From: Dimorphilus gyrociliatus
Taxonomy: Eukaryota > Annelida > Polychaeta > Dinophilidae
Length of the DNA: 64,000 nucleotides
Reading direction: 5' to 3'
NCBI GenBank assembly: GCA_904063045.1
Contig: CAJFCJ010000001.1
Location: 2,859,501 to 2,923,500, forward strand
The position numbers and the translations under genes were made by a program. The notes under the pieces are model-generated. The model saw only the letters and a program-made list of their open reading frames with translations, was not told the DNA's origin and ran no database searches. Shown in pieces: positions 12,648 to 24,201 of this stretch (its first letter is position 1; every line of letters begins with the position of its first letter).

Positions 12648-13687
12648 GTTTATCGTCTGCTAAAGTTTTCACTGTATATTCGTTTCTTACGATATACTAA
12701 TATAAATGTATATGACCTAATAAAAGAAATATATGTATCATTTTATCACAAATATCTTAAAATTTTATTTAATATAAACCTTAGAACTAATTAGACTATC
12801 ATTTGATACTAGATATTATATTATGAAATACTGTATAGAAAAAGACGTAATGCCCTAGATAAAAAATTTCGCGCGCTTTTTTAGTACAGACACGTTCCAA
12901 TATAGAATTATTGATGTTGTTCTTTTCCTCTAAACGAAATATATATTATATTTCATGAAATATTTCAAACTTGTATTCAAATCTCCTTAATTAAATTAAA
13001 CTCCAGAAAAACAAGTATAGAATAGCAATAAACAAAAATATTCTAAAATATCTTTCAAAGGAAGTTCAAAATTCTCAAATTCAAGGAATTTAATATTGAC
13101 CTAGAAAACGAACTTAAAGAATCTATAATCCTCTACTTGGGAAAGAATTAGGAGAAAACAAGAAAATGAGAAAAGTAAATTATATATCCATTATTGAAAA
13201 TCAACTATATCTAATTTTCATTTATACCTAGATTTCCTCTATTAAATCTATTAAATTTTTAATACCTTTCCCTTTTGATTTAGACAGACAGAATATAGAT
13301 ATTTTTAAAAATTTTCAATAAAGAACAATCGATTGATGGCTGAATATTGATTGGAAAGTTTAAATTCATCAATTTGTCAAGAGGAATACTGGAGAAGACA
13401 GAGTTTAATTAAGATTTTTTTTTATCTGTATTTACTATATATACAGTATATATATAAATTCATATATATATATACTTTAAATTTTAGTTTGCCTTATATA
13501 AACTAGATTATCTTTCTAATTAAGCCTATTCAATATTAATTTTAACCTTCTAAAGTGATTGAATATTCTCCATTCTACTTTCTCCCCTTTTCCCAGGTTC
13601 ATATGTTCAAACAGTTATATAGTTACATAAACTTATTCTTTTAAATCATAATATATACGTATTTAGCTTTAATTTCTTGGTAAAAAG

Positions 13688-13909
13688 TCACCTTTTCTGT
13701 TCAATCAACTTTAACACTTGGATAAAGGCTTTATCTTTAATGAAAAGCCATCTAGTGGTAGATAAATGTTTTTTTAATCGGGGAGTGGCGTCCTGTTCCC
13801 TTAAGGGCGCTGAATCAGAACGAGGCTGATTACCCTTAACGACGCGACTGTTTGCCTGGTGACGTTTAGCATAGGCGCGTGCCTGTTTTACTTCGACTGA
13901 CATTTTCAT
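13688..13909 (-). CDS. Candidate small basic protein, 73 aa, function unknown
   Basis: Single open frame from ATG (CAT at 13907-13909) to TGA. It lies in a GC-richer island and uses CGC/CGT arginine codons, unlike neighbouring genes, which favour AGA. The product is rich in Arg, Lys and Gln, with no signal peptide or membrane segment, and I recognise no family. Its start lies only 49 nt from the start of the divergent lectin gene, leaving little room for two promoters, so the island may instead be promoter sequence that happens to be open. Confidence 0.3.
   Translation of the reverse strand: MKMSVEVKQARAYAKRHQANSRVVKGNQPRSDSAPLREQDATPRLKKHLSTTRWLFIKDKAFIQVLKLIEQKR
13747..13758 (-). promoter_or_regulatory. 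CTCF-like motif
   Basis: The minus strand reads CCACTAGATGGC, which fits the first twelve positions of the CTCF core consensus CCASYAGRKGGC. It lies about 200 bp upstream of the lectin/WSC start codon. Binding is inferred, not shown. Confidence 0.4.
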
Positions 13910-13958
13910 ATTTGTTTTCCTACGGTTCAGAAATAAAATAGATAGACTTTAAGAAGAA

Positions 13959-16900
13959 ATGACAAAAAGTAGATGCCATATCATCTTATGTTTTATACTT
14001 TTATTCTTCAGTGAATATTCATCAGGTTTGTACCCGAAAAAATCAACTTTGTATAGAAATATGAATGGAGTGAAGAAGGAGCGAGAATGAAAATATTTCA
14101 TATAAAATGTATACAATTCTCTCTCTCTCCTTTTCACTGACAATAACAGTTAAGTTGTAGTGTATATGTGATATTCGCATATCTATATCTTGAACGGGCA
14201 AATGTAATCAATATACTTTTATTTCTTATTGAGTTTCATTCAAACCGTTTAGCCGGCTAAAGGCTACAAATGTCGATTGAACTTTATTTATTATGAAAGC
14301 GTAAGAAAATCTGAACTACTTTACAAAGAATTTAAGAAACAAGATGACAAATCCCTAGAGAGACCTCTTTCCAGTTAATTCTTTTGTTTCTTTTAGTTTC
14401 ACAATAAATATTTCATATACCGTTCAATAAAAGCTATGTTATTGAATCAAAGACGCCCACGGGATTGCTAGGTCTAATTCGCTTATTTAGGTACTTTTTT
14501 ATATACCTTCTTTACCGAACAGCTTATACCTATAGATAATGTCGTTCAATAATTTTATAAAAATCACCGAATGGTCAACGTTCTACAATATTTTGTTCTT
14601 TTTTTTTTCTTTTAAAAAAAAAATACAGCCCAAACTTGCAGTGGAACTTTAATTGATGGATGGTGCTTTCTATCGTTAAGTACGATAGGAGATCGAAATT
14701 TAAACGATGCTACTGCAGAATGTAGAGCCAAACATGGCATAAAATCTACTTTACCCTACGTTTTCAATAAAAACAGTCAAGATTTTATGAGAAATGTTAT
14801 GATACAAAATCAGCTTAATTTTACTTGGTTAGGATTTCAATTCGTTGAAGATCAGCCAGTAGCTCAAAATACTGCTAGAAGACCAAATTATTGGAAATGG
14901 ATAGGTAAGAAACATCTCTTACAAAACATCGCTCAATTATTAACGCTACCATAGTAACATTCGTAAACTTTCGCCAGATGACTCAATAATGGAACACCAA
15001 GGATGTTTTGACGACTGGGCTCAATCGCCCAGTAGAATGGATATGGAATTAGAGGTTACCCAATTATTAACAAAAATAACTATCGACGACTGTAAGGCCC
15101 GGTGTCAAAGGGAGAATGAGAATAAACCAGCATTCGAACGTTTCTTAGTAGCTGGTCTTCAGGATGGTAATAAATGTTTCTGTTCCAAGTATTTTGGGAA
15201 ATTTGGCCCAATAGACTCATGTACCGTTCCGTGTAAAGATAATGCAAATGAAAAATGCGGCGGTTATGGAAGAAATAGTGTTGTTTATCTAAGTGGCTCA
15301 TACGGCCCGTGGTACTACAAACAACCAAATAGCCATAGAGGTTCACCTCAGGCTTGCGCAGTTACTTCGAATTATCATCAAATGAAAATGGGCGACGAAA
15401 ATTGCGAAAATATTTATGATTATCTCTGCGAATTACGTAAGTTAATCTTCTTTGTCTTTGTTTTAAACGTTTTCAACTGTTGAGACTGTTTTTTATAGCA
15501 ACGTCATTTTGTAACGGAAATGGCAACTATTACTTACGAAATGGAACTTGTATTTTTGTGGGAACATCGAAAAATTGGTTTGATTCAAGAAATGATTGTA
15601 TAGAAAGAGGAGGAGATTTATTAATATTTAAAGACGACTTAACAAGAACAACGATAATGAAAATGGTATCAGCAGATGACTTAAACCTTGATAACGACGC
15701 TAAATTCTGGTTAGGATTAACCAAATGGCGTTGGAGAATTCACGGTAGAAATGATGGTCCTGAATTAAAATATTCAAATTTTCATTCTTCCGTCTGGGGA
15801 AATGATCCACAATCGACAAATTTGGAACAATGCATAGTTATGTCCGCCGAGCACAATTACCAATGGATATGGGTACCTTGTACAAAACTGTCGATAACAG
15901 ATAAAGAATATCCCTTCTTATGCGTAATAGGTTTGTAAAGAGATAATTCAATTCTTTTATTATACAATTATATTTAGCAAGAAAAAGCTATAATAAGATA
16001 ATTACATATAACTGCTGCTTAACCATGCTTTTCTGCTTTTTTTTCTCATCCTCTCTATTTACTAACAATCATTCACTTTGGGGGAAAATCAATTATCAAC
16101 AATACAATAAAAAAGAAATGCCTCCACCAAAAATCACTGAAACTCCAACAACCACTCCCATTGCTACAACAAAATTACCAGCAATTATAAGAAAAACAAC
16201 AGGAAGAGAAATAACAACTCCTCCAATAAGGAGTAGTCCTACCACAATTGAAACTACAACACCTGAAATTACCACTATTCCTAAACAATCAACTACAGCC
16301 GGTAGGCCTATAAATGTTGTCAAACAAGTATTATTCACTTATTATATACAGTATGTATATTAGTATATATACACAGAGAGAGAGAGAAAGTAGTTGTAGC
16401 ATTCCTTTAGAACAAAAACAAAAACAAGGAACTTCAACTGTTAATAATTTCATTTTAGTTGTCTTTCATATTTCAATATGGTTTTTGCGTGTTTTTCCTA
16501 TCCATATCTTTTTTTAATTAAAAAAAAAAGAAGAAGAACATGAAGAGAAACAAGAACAAAAACCATCAATACAAGAACAAACGAAGAATATCTCTTTCTA
16601 ATCAATGATTTAACTAACTACTATCTAACTAGTTTAATTTGTTAATTAACTAATTAATTTTCTATTGGAAGTATTTAACAAAGCAATGTTTGAAAAGTAT
16701 AGATAAAGCACATTTGAGAGTTTTTTTTGATCACTCTTAATATTGAAATCAATTTCAAAAAGAAGAAGAAATCTATATTAAACTAATTTTTTTTTAATCT
16801 TCATTTTTTGATTATTTTTTTTGTTTTTATAAAAAAACAAATATCAAATTTTCTACTAATTTTCTAAATTTTGTCTATTGAAACATATTTTAACAAAAAA

Positions 16901-18815
16901 AAAGCATTAATATAACTAATAAGAAACAACATTTCTCATCTGGATTCGAATATAAATGCAGATCTTCGTTCATCAACAACTACATCAACATCAACAACTG
17001 TTACAACACGTGAACCAACTACAAAAAGTACTGTAAAGAGTACTGTAAAACCTACTGTAAAAACTACTATAAAAACAACAGTAAAAACAACTATTAGTAA
17101 GTGATCAAAAAAAATTTGATTCTGCCCTAAAAATTTGATTGTTTTCTTAATTATTCAATTAAAAACAAAGTATAGACAATTTTGAAAGAAACAATCAATC
17201 TATTAAAATATTATATAATAATATTATAGATGTATCATACGAATCAAATACGCATGAACAGTCTTTCTCGTCATTTAATTTGAATGCCATATAATCATAT
17301 TATTCACTATTAAACAGTTCTTCGTCATCCATTCTATCTTATCTATCTATATTTTGTTTTTTTTGCTTTCTCTGTCAAACACATTTTTTATTTTTTTTTC
17401 GTTAATTATTTCCTCTATTTTACTTTCTTAGCTAAAAGATATGCATGTATTATATAATTGTTAAATTTATATATGAATATAAAGAAAACACACGTACATA
17501 CGCACATACATACACTTGTACTATACCCAAATTATCTCATCACTAACGTTTACTATTATTCAAATAGATGTTCCGGTTACTACAGTCAAAACAACTACTG
17601 TTCAAATTACATCTACACCTATTCCACTGGTTTGTATTATTAAATATATGTATTTATAGAAGTATAAATAATACTTTACTCTATTAGACACCTGGAACCG
17701 ATCCTAATTTAGGAGCTTCAACAAGTGATTCTTCTGGTCTATCCAAATTTCAAATTGGTATAAATAACTTAGTTTAGCATATTTAATACTTATAAATAAA
17801 TTATTATTTTTTTTAACAGCCTTGATCATCGTGCTTATTATTATACTAATCGTTATAATCCTTGCGATTATCTTCTGCGTCTACTATAGATATAAAAATA
17901 AGGAAGGATCAGTACAACCCGAAGATCCAAAGTTTGACGCAAGACCAGATGCTCCTATCCCACAACAAGACATGTATCTAGATCCCAAAGGAAGGGATAA
18001 AAGTAAGTTTAGTCAGTTGATTTGTATTCTATTAAATGTAAAACAAACAACAAAAATAATAGACGCAAACAGACATAAAATAATTTTTCTTCTAAAGATA
18101 TAGATATCTTTAAGTACAACAAGATTGAGAGTCTAGCCTAAGAGAGGTTTTTTCACTATAGCTTTTTCTCTTCTTCGATTATTTACTCTTTAGCTCTTAT
18201 AGCTTTCGCTAACATCTTTAATACATGCATTAATAGACTACCGAAGAAACTGTAATAGAATAATATAACAAGAACTGCTTATAACACACCAATAACTAAA
18301 TATATATTAATTGCTGTTATAACAACTTTTATAGCACACATGGATTCTTTCATAACAGTCCGTAACAAAAATGGCATTTTAACCTTCCAAGGACGTGATG
18401 AAATATCTAGAGGATTCTTTTATTAAAAATTATAAACTAAAAACTTTTTATCAATTTCAACCAAAAAAAGACTTTCTAACGCTTTTTATACTGTTTTAAC
18501 CATACAAAAAATCATAGAAACTATAAACAATTATCTCTACCCCCCGAACAAACTTTAAAGGATTAACTGTAAATAGAAATGACTTCTCTACACTCCACAG
18601 TTCATTATGCAATAATATTTTGAGTAGTTGCCAAATAAAAGAAAAGAGATACTTTTTTTCCCCTTATGAAACAAAATGAATGAAGCTTAAAATTTTCAAC
18701 AGCAAATTTATTGGATAATCCAGCAGTTTATGCTCCAATAACCGAAAGAAATATTCCTCCGAAATCATCTACAGCCCGATTTGACGATGATAGATATTCT
18801 ATAAAAGATGAATGA
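13959..18815 (+). CDS. Membrane C-type lectin / WSC protein with mucin-like stalk
   Basis: Type I surface protein, 660 aa, from ten in-phase exons: 13959-14025, 14629-14904, 14978-15436, 15499-15930, 16116-16301, 16962-17096, 17568-17629, 17688-17757, 17820-18002 and 18703-18815. Order: signal peptide (1-22); first C-type lectin-like domain begun (CSGTLIDGWCF ... WKWIDDS, to 117); WSC domain (123 to about 218) with eight cysteines at 124, 153, 157, 181, 183, 196, 200 and 208; remainder of the first lectin domain (GPWYYKQPNS ... YDYLCEL, 223-267); second C-type lectin domain (about 270-411); Thr-rich stalk with a TVK-type repeat; membrane helix near 563-583; short cytoplasmic tail. The 5' edge of exon 5 has a weak acceptor and is the least certain. 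The lectin calcium motifs EPN/QPD are not intact, so sugar binding is uncertain. Confidence 0.8.
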
Positions 18816-19537
18816 AAACTGTATGATTGATTAATTGATTATTAATTTATTATACTTTGTTTTTAATTATCATAACATGATTTGTATATTGGTAAAAAAA
18901 TGATTTTTCATTAAAATACTCATGAATATTCAGTATGAAAGAAAAAACAAAAATTCAATAGAAATTCTACTTATCTACTGAGTTTAAGAGAAAAGAAAAA
19001 TGGAATGAAAGACTCATTTACTTTCACAAGAACTCTCCTTTTGTATTATTCTATAAAGAAATGTTAATTTATTGTATAAAGTGATGGATGTAATTTATGG
19101 CGTTTATGTTAAATTATTTCATTATCAATGTTAAAAAAAAGAGACTAAAATAACAAGAAACACACTGCCATTTATCGTATATCCATCTAATATATTCATT
19201 TATTAATAAATAAAAGATGATAGAAAGAAAGTAAAAAAGATAAAAAAAGAGTATCATAAATAAAAGATGTAAATCAAATACTTAAAAGAATTATTGAGTA
19301 TACTTGAATATAGTTTATACATAAATAGTATATAAATATATACAATATATGTCTTTATTAAACTTGTATGTTTGTTTATTTTCTAATTAAAATATTCAAT
19401 AAAAGAGATGCGAAAAAGAATAAAGATATAAAGTCTTTTATTATTTCTTAATAATTAGTTCAAAATATTCTTTTATTATTAAATAAATAATTATATTAAA
19501 TTAGATAGGGTGATACAAATTGTACAATTTCTTCATC
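18816..19537. other. Convergent 3' region, lectin/WSC gene / IFT52
   Basis: About 720 bp of very AT-rich spacer between two stop codons. AATAAA-type signals occur on both strands. No gene seen. Confidence 0.6.
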
Positions 19538-22500
19538 TTATTCGTTATTATAGAATGCCATGTCCGATTGACCAGTATTGTCGCTAAAATGAACATGGTT
19601 GTGATGCTGTTGTGACTCGTCCATATGGTCCTTTTTTATAAACAAATTAATTGTTAAATTACTATTCATATAATCAAATAAATAAGTAATAATAATAAGG
19701 TGATCTTAAACGTTATCTCATTTGACAATAATAATAAAAAACAGTGATTTAACAGCAGAAAAGAAAACCGCTAAATTGAGAAAGATAGTACAAATAACTA
19801 TAGTAAAACGGTAATAGTTTATTGTGTTTTGCTTTTTATTCCTTGACTTTTAAAACATTGTTTTGGTGTTTTTACTTACTCTTCATCTATTACATAATCG
19901 GTTCCTACAATATATTCGTTTTGTAGTGAATATATTATATTCTTTGTTTAAAATGGTATTCCTTCTATTATTAACATTCGATAATTACCTGATTCAATTT
20001 CTTGAATTCTACCACTTGATTTAATACATATTCTAATATGTTCTTGGCGCTTCTTCTCTCCAAAGGTAAAACTTGAGTTACTCCTAAGATTTCTCCGCAT
20101 TCTCTTACGTAATATTCAAGATCTTCTTCTCCGCCTATAGGAAAAATATAAGTATATATATATTGCGTTCTAATTAATTTAATTCAATTACATTTATTTG
20201 TCACTTGAGCTAGACGGACTTTATCTGTTGAAAATTGTTCATCCAAATCGAACAAATCAAGATTTGGCGGAACTGGTTCGCGAAATTGTGGATGATAAAC
20301 AGCAGGATTTAGTGGTGGTAGAGGAGTCTCAAATTGTGGAGTTATCAGACTTAAAGCCTCGTGCTTCGTATTCAATTCTTTATAGGCTCTAGTATAAGAT
20401 GCAAATATTCAATATTCAATTAATTATTAGAAATAATATATTACCGAATTGTTTTGGGTACCAATGACGTATCCAAAGAGAAGAGGGTTTTATCAAAAAG
20501 TGTGGTAATATCTCTTGGAATATCTTCGGTTTCTTGAAGGCACGCTTTTACTTGATCTCCAAGTATTGTTGTATCTGGTTGTTGATTATAATCGCTTATT
20601 TCAGGATCCTCGGCGTCTATGTTGTTCAAGACAACTTCGTCGGTAGTCAAGTAATTTATTATCACGTCCTAAAAAGAAAAAAAGCTCTTGGTTAAATATA
20701 TTGAGAATTGAACGAAAGTGTTATATTACAAGTATCTTTGCGTTTTCTTCCTTTTCCAGATACTGATCCGTAAACATATGTACAGAGCCGAGAACAGCAA
20801 TCTTTCCTTTTCCATTTTTACCAGGATAGAAGGCACAGACCGGCCTATTTAAAGGAAATGTAACGCTTCCCGAACTTAGTACAGCATGAGAAGGTTTTAT
20901 TACGTTTAGAGTCGATCCATAGGGATAAACAAACGATAGAGCTCTAGAAATGATAGAAAAACAACATATTAAAAATTAAACCTACTAATAAACAATAACA
21001 CAATTGATTAGCTCTAGAATGAGCAACTAGCATTATTAGCAATAATAAACATTCTAATACATTTCTATACAATTTAAAATTTAGTTATTAGCAAATGTGA
21101 CGAAGTCATCATAGATTATCTTTTATAATCTAATAAAATATTATTAATTTATAACTAATGAGATTATTGCGATAATCTATGATAAACAGTTTAAAGCTAT
21201 TATGAGCATTTTTATATTTTGTTAGTACTGTATATATCCTATTCAAAAAAACAATTCTGATATTACTACTAATAGTAGTAATAATAATAATATAATACAA
21301 GAAAAGCTTCTATTTAAAGCACTTGAATGATTTGTTTGTTTGTTTGTTTTTTAAAAGCTTCGGTGACATAAAAAAGGCTAAATACTTATGAAAAATTTCA
21401 TCCAATTCAAAATCAGCTAAATTTGCACCCTTTTTTTTTCTAGATTTTTGCCTAAAAATTGATTTTGTTTGTTTGTTTGTTTATTTATTTGTTTGTTTTG
21501 TAAGATAAAACTATAAGAGTATTATTTTATGTATTAATTATATCCGTTGTTAAAATAAATAAAGGAATACCGTTATGAATGGACTTACTGTGAATTATTA
21601 CTCTCATCGTCAGCTGATATTGCTTTTCCAGCTGCCTGACTTATTGCTCTGTTCAATATTCCATTTGAAACGAGAGCTTCTTTAGGATGATAATATTTGT
21701 AATAATGTGTCCTTACAACTGCATCTATTACGTAATAGTTTATTAGTTTAGAGTCGTATTCTTAAAGATTAATAAGAATATTGAATATAATATTTACCAT
21801 TATTCACCATAATGCCGAATTCTTCTAGAAAGAAATTAATATTTGTTTCCAATTTGGTTTCTCCTCCTTCCGTCATTAAGACTAATATACTTCCTCCACC
21901 GTTTATATACGATTTTAAGGCATCAAACTAATAGAGACAAAAATTACTAATTTTTCTTCCGTCTTTTTTATAGATATATTGTTTATTGTAATAAGGAATG
22001 TTTACCTCTGTCATTGAGAACTTATCCCTAGGTGCTGGAATAATTAAAAGTTTTCCATCTCTTAATCGATTCTCTTGTAAATCTTCCCGATTTCTGTATA
22101 TAGTGTTATGTAATGTAAATTATTCTTTTAATATTTTTTTGTTATAATTAGACAAATGACTTACGCAACGAGTTTCCAATTACTCCTTAGCTTTTTGTTC
22201 AAATTCTTCAAACCACTCTGTAACGAGAACATTTCTCGTTTCGATTGATTAACGATGATCGTTTTAGAGTTGACTCTCTCATCTTGAATCTATTAAACAG
22301 AACGATTATGCTTTGTATTTGCAAATTTTTAGCTTGCCAAACTGAAATATGCCGATCGAAAATAAAGAGCCGTACGATTTAACTTAACAACGGAATAGTT
22401 TATGAAATCTAGCTAAATATCTTAAAATTTTTATATGATTTTCTTCAGATAAACTTTATTTTAATTTTTTGTATTATTTCGAACTAACGATTTACAATGA

Positions 22501-22559
22501 CATTAATAATTTTTATATAAATATCATAATTTTTCAAATACCTCTGTTGTCGGCGCCAT
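19538..22559 (-). CDS. IFT52: Intraflagellar transport protein 52
   Basis: Core IFT-B subunit needed to build cilia. Ten in-phase exons: 22559-22542, 22289-22165, 22093-22006, 21927-21798, 21724-21589, 20943-20730, 20668-20445, 20388-20192, 20134-19989 and 19630-19538, giving 456 aa (human 437). Landmarks are NQSKREMFSL, LRSNWKLV, DAVVRTHYYKYYHPKEALVS, LSFVYPYGSTLNVIKPS, LGSVHMFTDQYLEKEEN, DAEDPEISDY, QPQFETPLP-type LITPQFETPLP, LFDLDEQFS, EEDLEYYVRECGEILGV and FKKLNQ. The N-terminal GIFT domain and the C-terminal segment that binds other IFT-B1 subunits are both present. The first exon encodes six residues only. A 645-nt intron (20944-21588) carries TTTG repeats. The last exon follows KLNQ directly; an exon-like stretch near 19880-19941 is read as intron. 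Confidence 0.96.
21464..21499. repeat. (TTTG)n / (TTTA)n microsatellite in IFT52 intron
   Basis: Imperfect tetranucleotide run; a related TTTG run lies at 21331-21350 in the same intron and another at 10094-10112. Confidence 0.8.
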
Positions 22560-22989
22560 GATGATAGAAATATGTGAATATTCGATATTCTAAGAGTAAT
22601 TTTCTCGAAGTTTGAACGCTTTAATAAAGATGAAAAAAAAAAGAAAAATTTATTATTTTTTGAAAGGGGAGAAAAATATATTTTTTGAAGGAAATGTCAA
22701 CTCGAGAATATTTATATATCAGAATTACGCTATGACAATTATCGCTCCGATAAACATGCTAGTGTCCGCACTTTGACATCACCTGTCGTGCTAATCGCCC
22801 GTAGATAGGCTGTTAAAAAATCAACGAGTAAACCAAGGTAAAACGAAATTGATTTAATTGCGCAAAATATTTGTCGATATAATAAATGGAGTTGACACGT
22901 CAAGAACGAACTAATAGAGGCTTATAGAGGATATTGTTCTATTATAGTATTTTTGTTGTATAATTTCTTTTCAGACAATATTAATACTT
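22560..22989. promoter_or_regulatory. Divergent promoter region, IFT52 / UMP-CMP kinase
   Basis: 430-bp spacer between two divergent starts. The part at 22735-22815 is GC-richer than its surroundings and includes CGCCCGTAGATAGGC, a weak relative of the CTCF core. No gene inside. Confidence 0.45.
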
Positions 22990-23960
22990 ATGCTGAAATC
23001 TTTCTTCAGTACTTTGTACACTGTCTCGAGAAAAATGTATAAACCTCATGTTATTTTCGTTTTGGGAGGACCGGGAGCAGGCAAGGGAACACAATGTGAA
23101 AAAATAACGAATGTAAGCTATTATCCTTTTCATTTCACAATGATAACTGGCTTTAAAAGCTCCTATTCAATTATTACTCTTGTAGACTTACGGATATACT
23201 CATCTATCTGCCGGAGAACTCCTTAGACAGGAGAGAGCATCAGGATCACAGGAAAGTGATATCATTGAACAATACATACGACAAGGTCAAATTGTTCCTG
23301 TCGAAATTACCATCAGTCTCTTAGAGAAAGTACGTTTTTCTCTTAATTAGTTAATTGCTAATTATTTAAAAAGCGATATCATGAAAAAAAAGGCAATGAT
23401 TAATACCAAGAAGAACAATCCTAATAATCGTGGTTTCCTTATTGACGGATTTCCCAGAAACCAGAACAATTTGGATGGATGGAATGATAAAATGGACGGA
23501 AAAGCTGTAGTGGAAGGTGTACTTTTTTTCGAAGCAAGTGACGACGTAAGTTATTCTAATGGCATGTGTTTATTTATTGATATATGCGTTTTATTTTATT
23601 TTATTTTATTTTTTTTGACACGTATTTTACAACTAATTGTTTAATTTTTCATAGATCTGCGTCAACCGTTGTCTAACAAGAGGCCAATCGAGTGGTCGAA
23701 GTGACGATAACCTTGAAAGCTTAAAGAAACGTTTGAAAACATATCACGAATCAACAATGCCTATCTTGGAGAAATTCAAGGAGCAAAATCTTCTACACAG
23801 AATCGATGCCACACCTGGACCAGATGAGGTATGTCAATAATCTATTAAATTCCTTTCAAAACCAACTCACAATCAATACCCTTTTTTCACCCTAATTTCA
23901 ATTCAGGTGTTCTCAGCGGTTCAGGGAGCTTTTGGAATTATAGGAGTGAATCCTGCATAA
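22990..23960 (+). CDS. CMPK1: UMP-CMP kinase
   Basis: Phosphorylates UMP, CMP and dCMP with ATP in pyrimidine nucleotide synthesis. Exons 22990-23112, 23186-23329, 23393-23545, 23655-23828 and 23907-23960 join in phase to 215 aa. The P-loop [11 protein letters not shown], the NMP-binding segment [30 protein letters not shown], and the LID region [11 protein letters not shown] are all intact. An in-frame ATG at 23035 would give a 200-aa form without the N-terminal leader; either start is possible. The third exon uses an unusual acceptor that follows a run of A residues rather than pyrimidines, chosen because it alone keeps the frame. Confidence 0.95.
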
Positions 23961-24117
23961 CTCTAACCCATAACACGTCGAAATTGTCTTCGTTTCTCCT
24001 TCAATCTATATGATTTTCAGCTCAGCTGTGCTTTTGTGATTGTGCTATTTTTAAGCAATTAAAATATAGGGCGTATAACAGGAATTCAAAAGAGTCTTTT
24101 TTTTGTGTAAAAATACA

Positions 24118-24153
24118 TCGATAGATGGCGACTACCTAACGTTAGGTGGCGTT
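24118..24153 (+). promoter_or_regulatory. Pair of CTCF-like motifs
   Basis: Two sites about 20 bp apart: TCGATAGATGGCGAC at 24118-24132 and ACGTTAGGTGGCGTT at 24139-24153. Both match the AGRKGGCR core of the CTCF consensus. They lie 50-85 bp upstream of the next start codon and about 160 bp beyond the UMP-CMP kinase stop, suggesting that gene has its own promoter. Confidence 0.45.
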
Positions 24154-24201
24154 AGGAAATAACGTAGCATAGCAACGTATTCAAACTAACTACACGCAGC
24201 C

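Larger units (their letters stand above)
12648..13958. other. Intergenic region, EEFSEC to lectin/WSC gene
   Basis: About 1.3 kb between divergent genes. The EEFSEC-proximal side has TTTCGCGCGC near 12867, an E2F-like motif. The middle is AT-rich with a TATATACAGTATATATA palindrome near 13438. The lectin-proximal 200 bp is distinctly GC-richer and holds a small minus-strand ORF and a CTCF-like motif, listed separately. Confidence 0.5.

Noticed and set aside
15962-16115. Earlier acceptor for lectin exon 5 near 15977
   Set aside because: It stays in frame but would insert a strongly hydrophobic, Cys/Phe-rich segment between the lectin domain and the stalk, which does not fit an extracellular linker.
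16096-16338. Hydrophobic minus-strand ORF
   Set aside because: Antisense of the Thr/Pro-rich lectin stalk exon, whose ACA/ACT codons read as Val/Gly in reverse.
19880-19941. Exon-like stretch on the minus strand inside the last IFT52 intron, followed by GTAAGT
   Set aside because: The normal acceptor gives a stop in frame, and the alternative would need a 47-nt intron. Joining KLNQ directly to the last exon reproduces the known IFT52 C-terminus.
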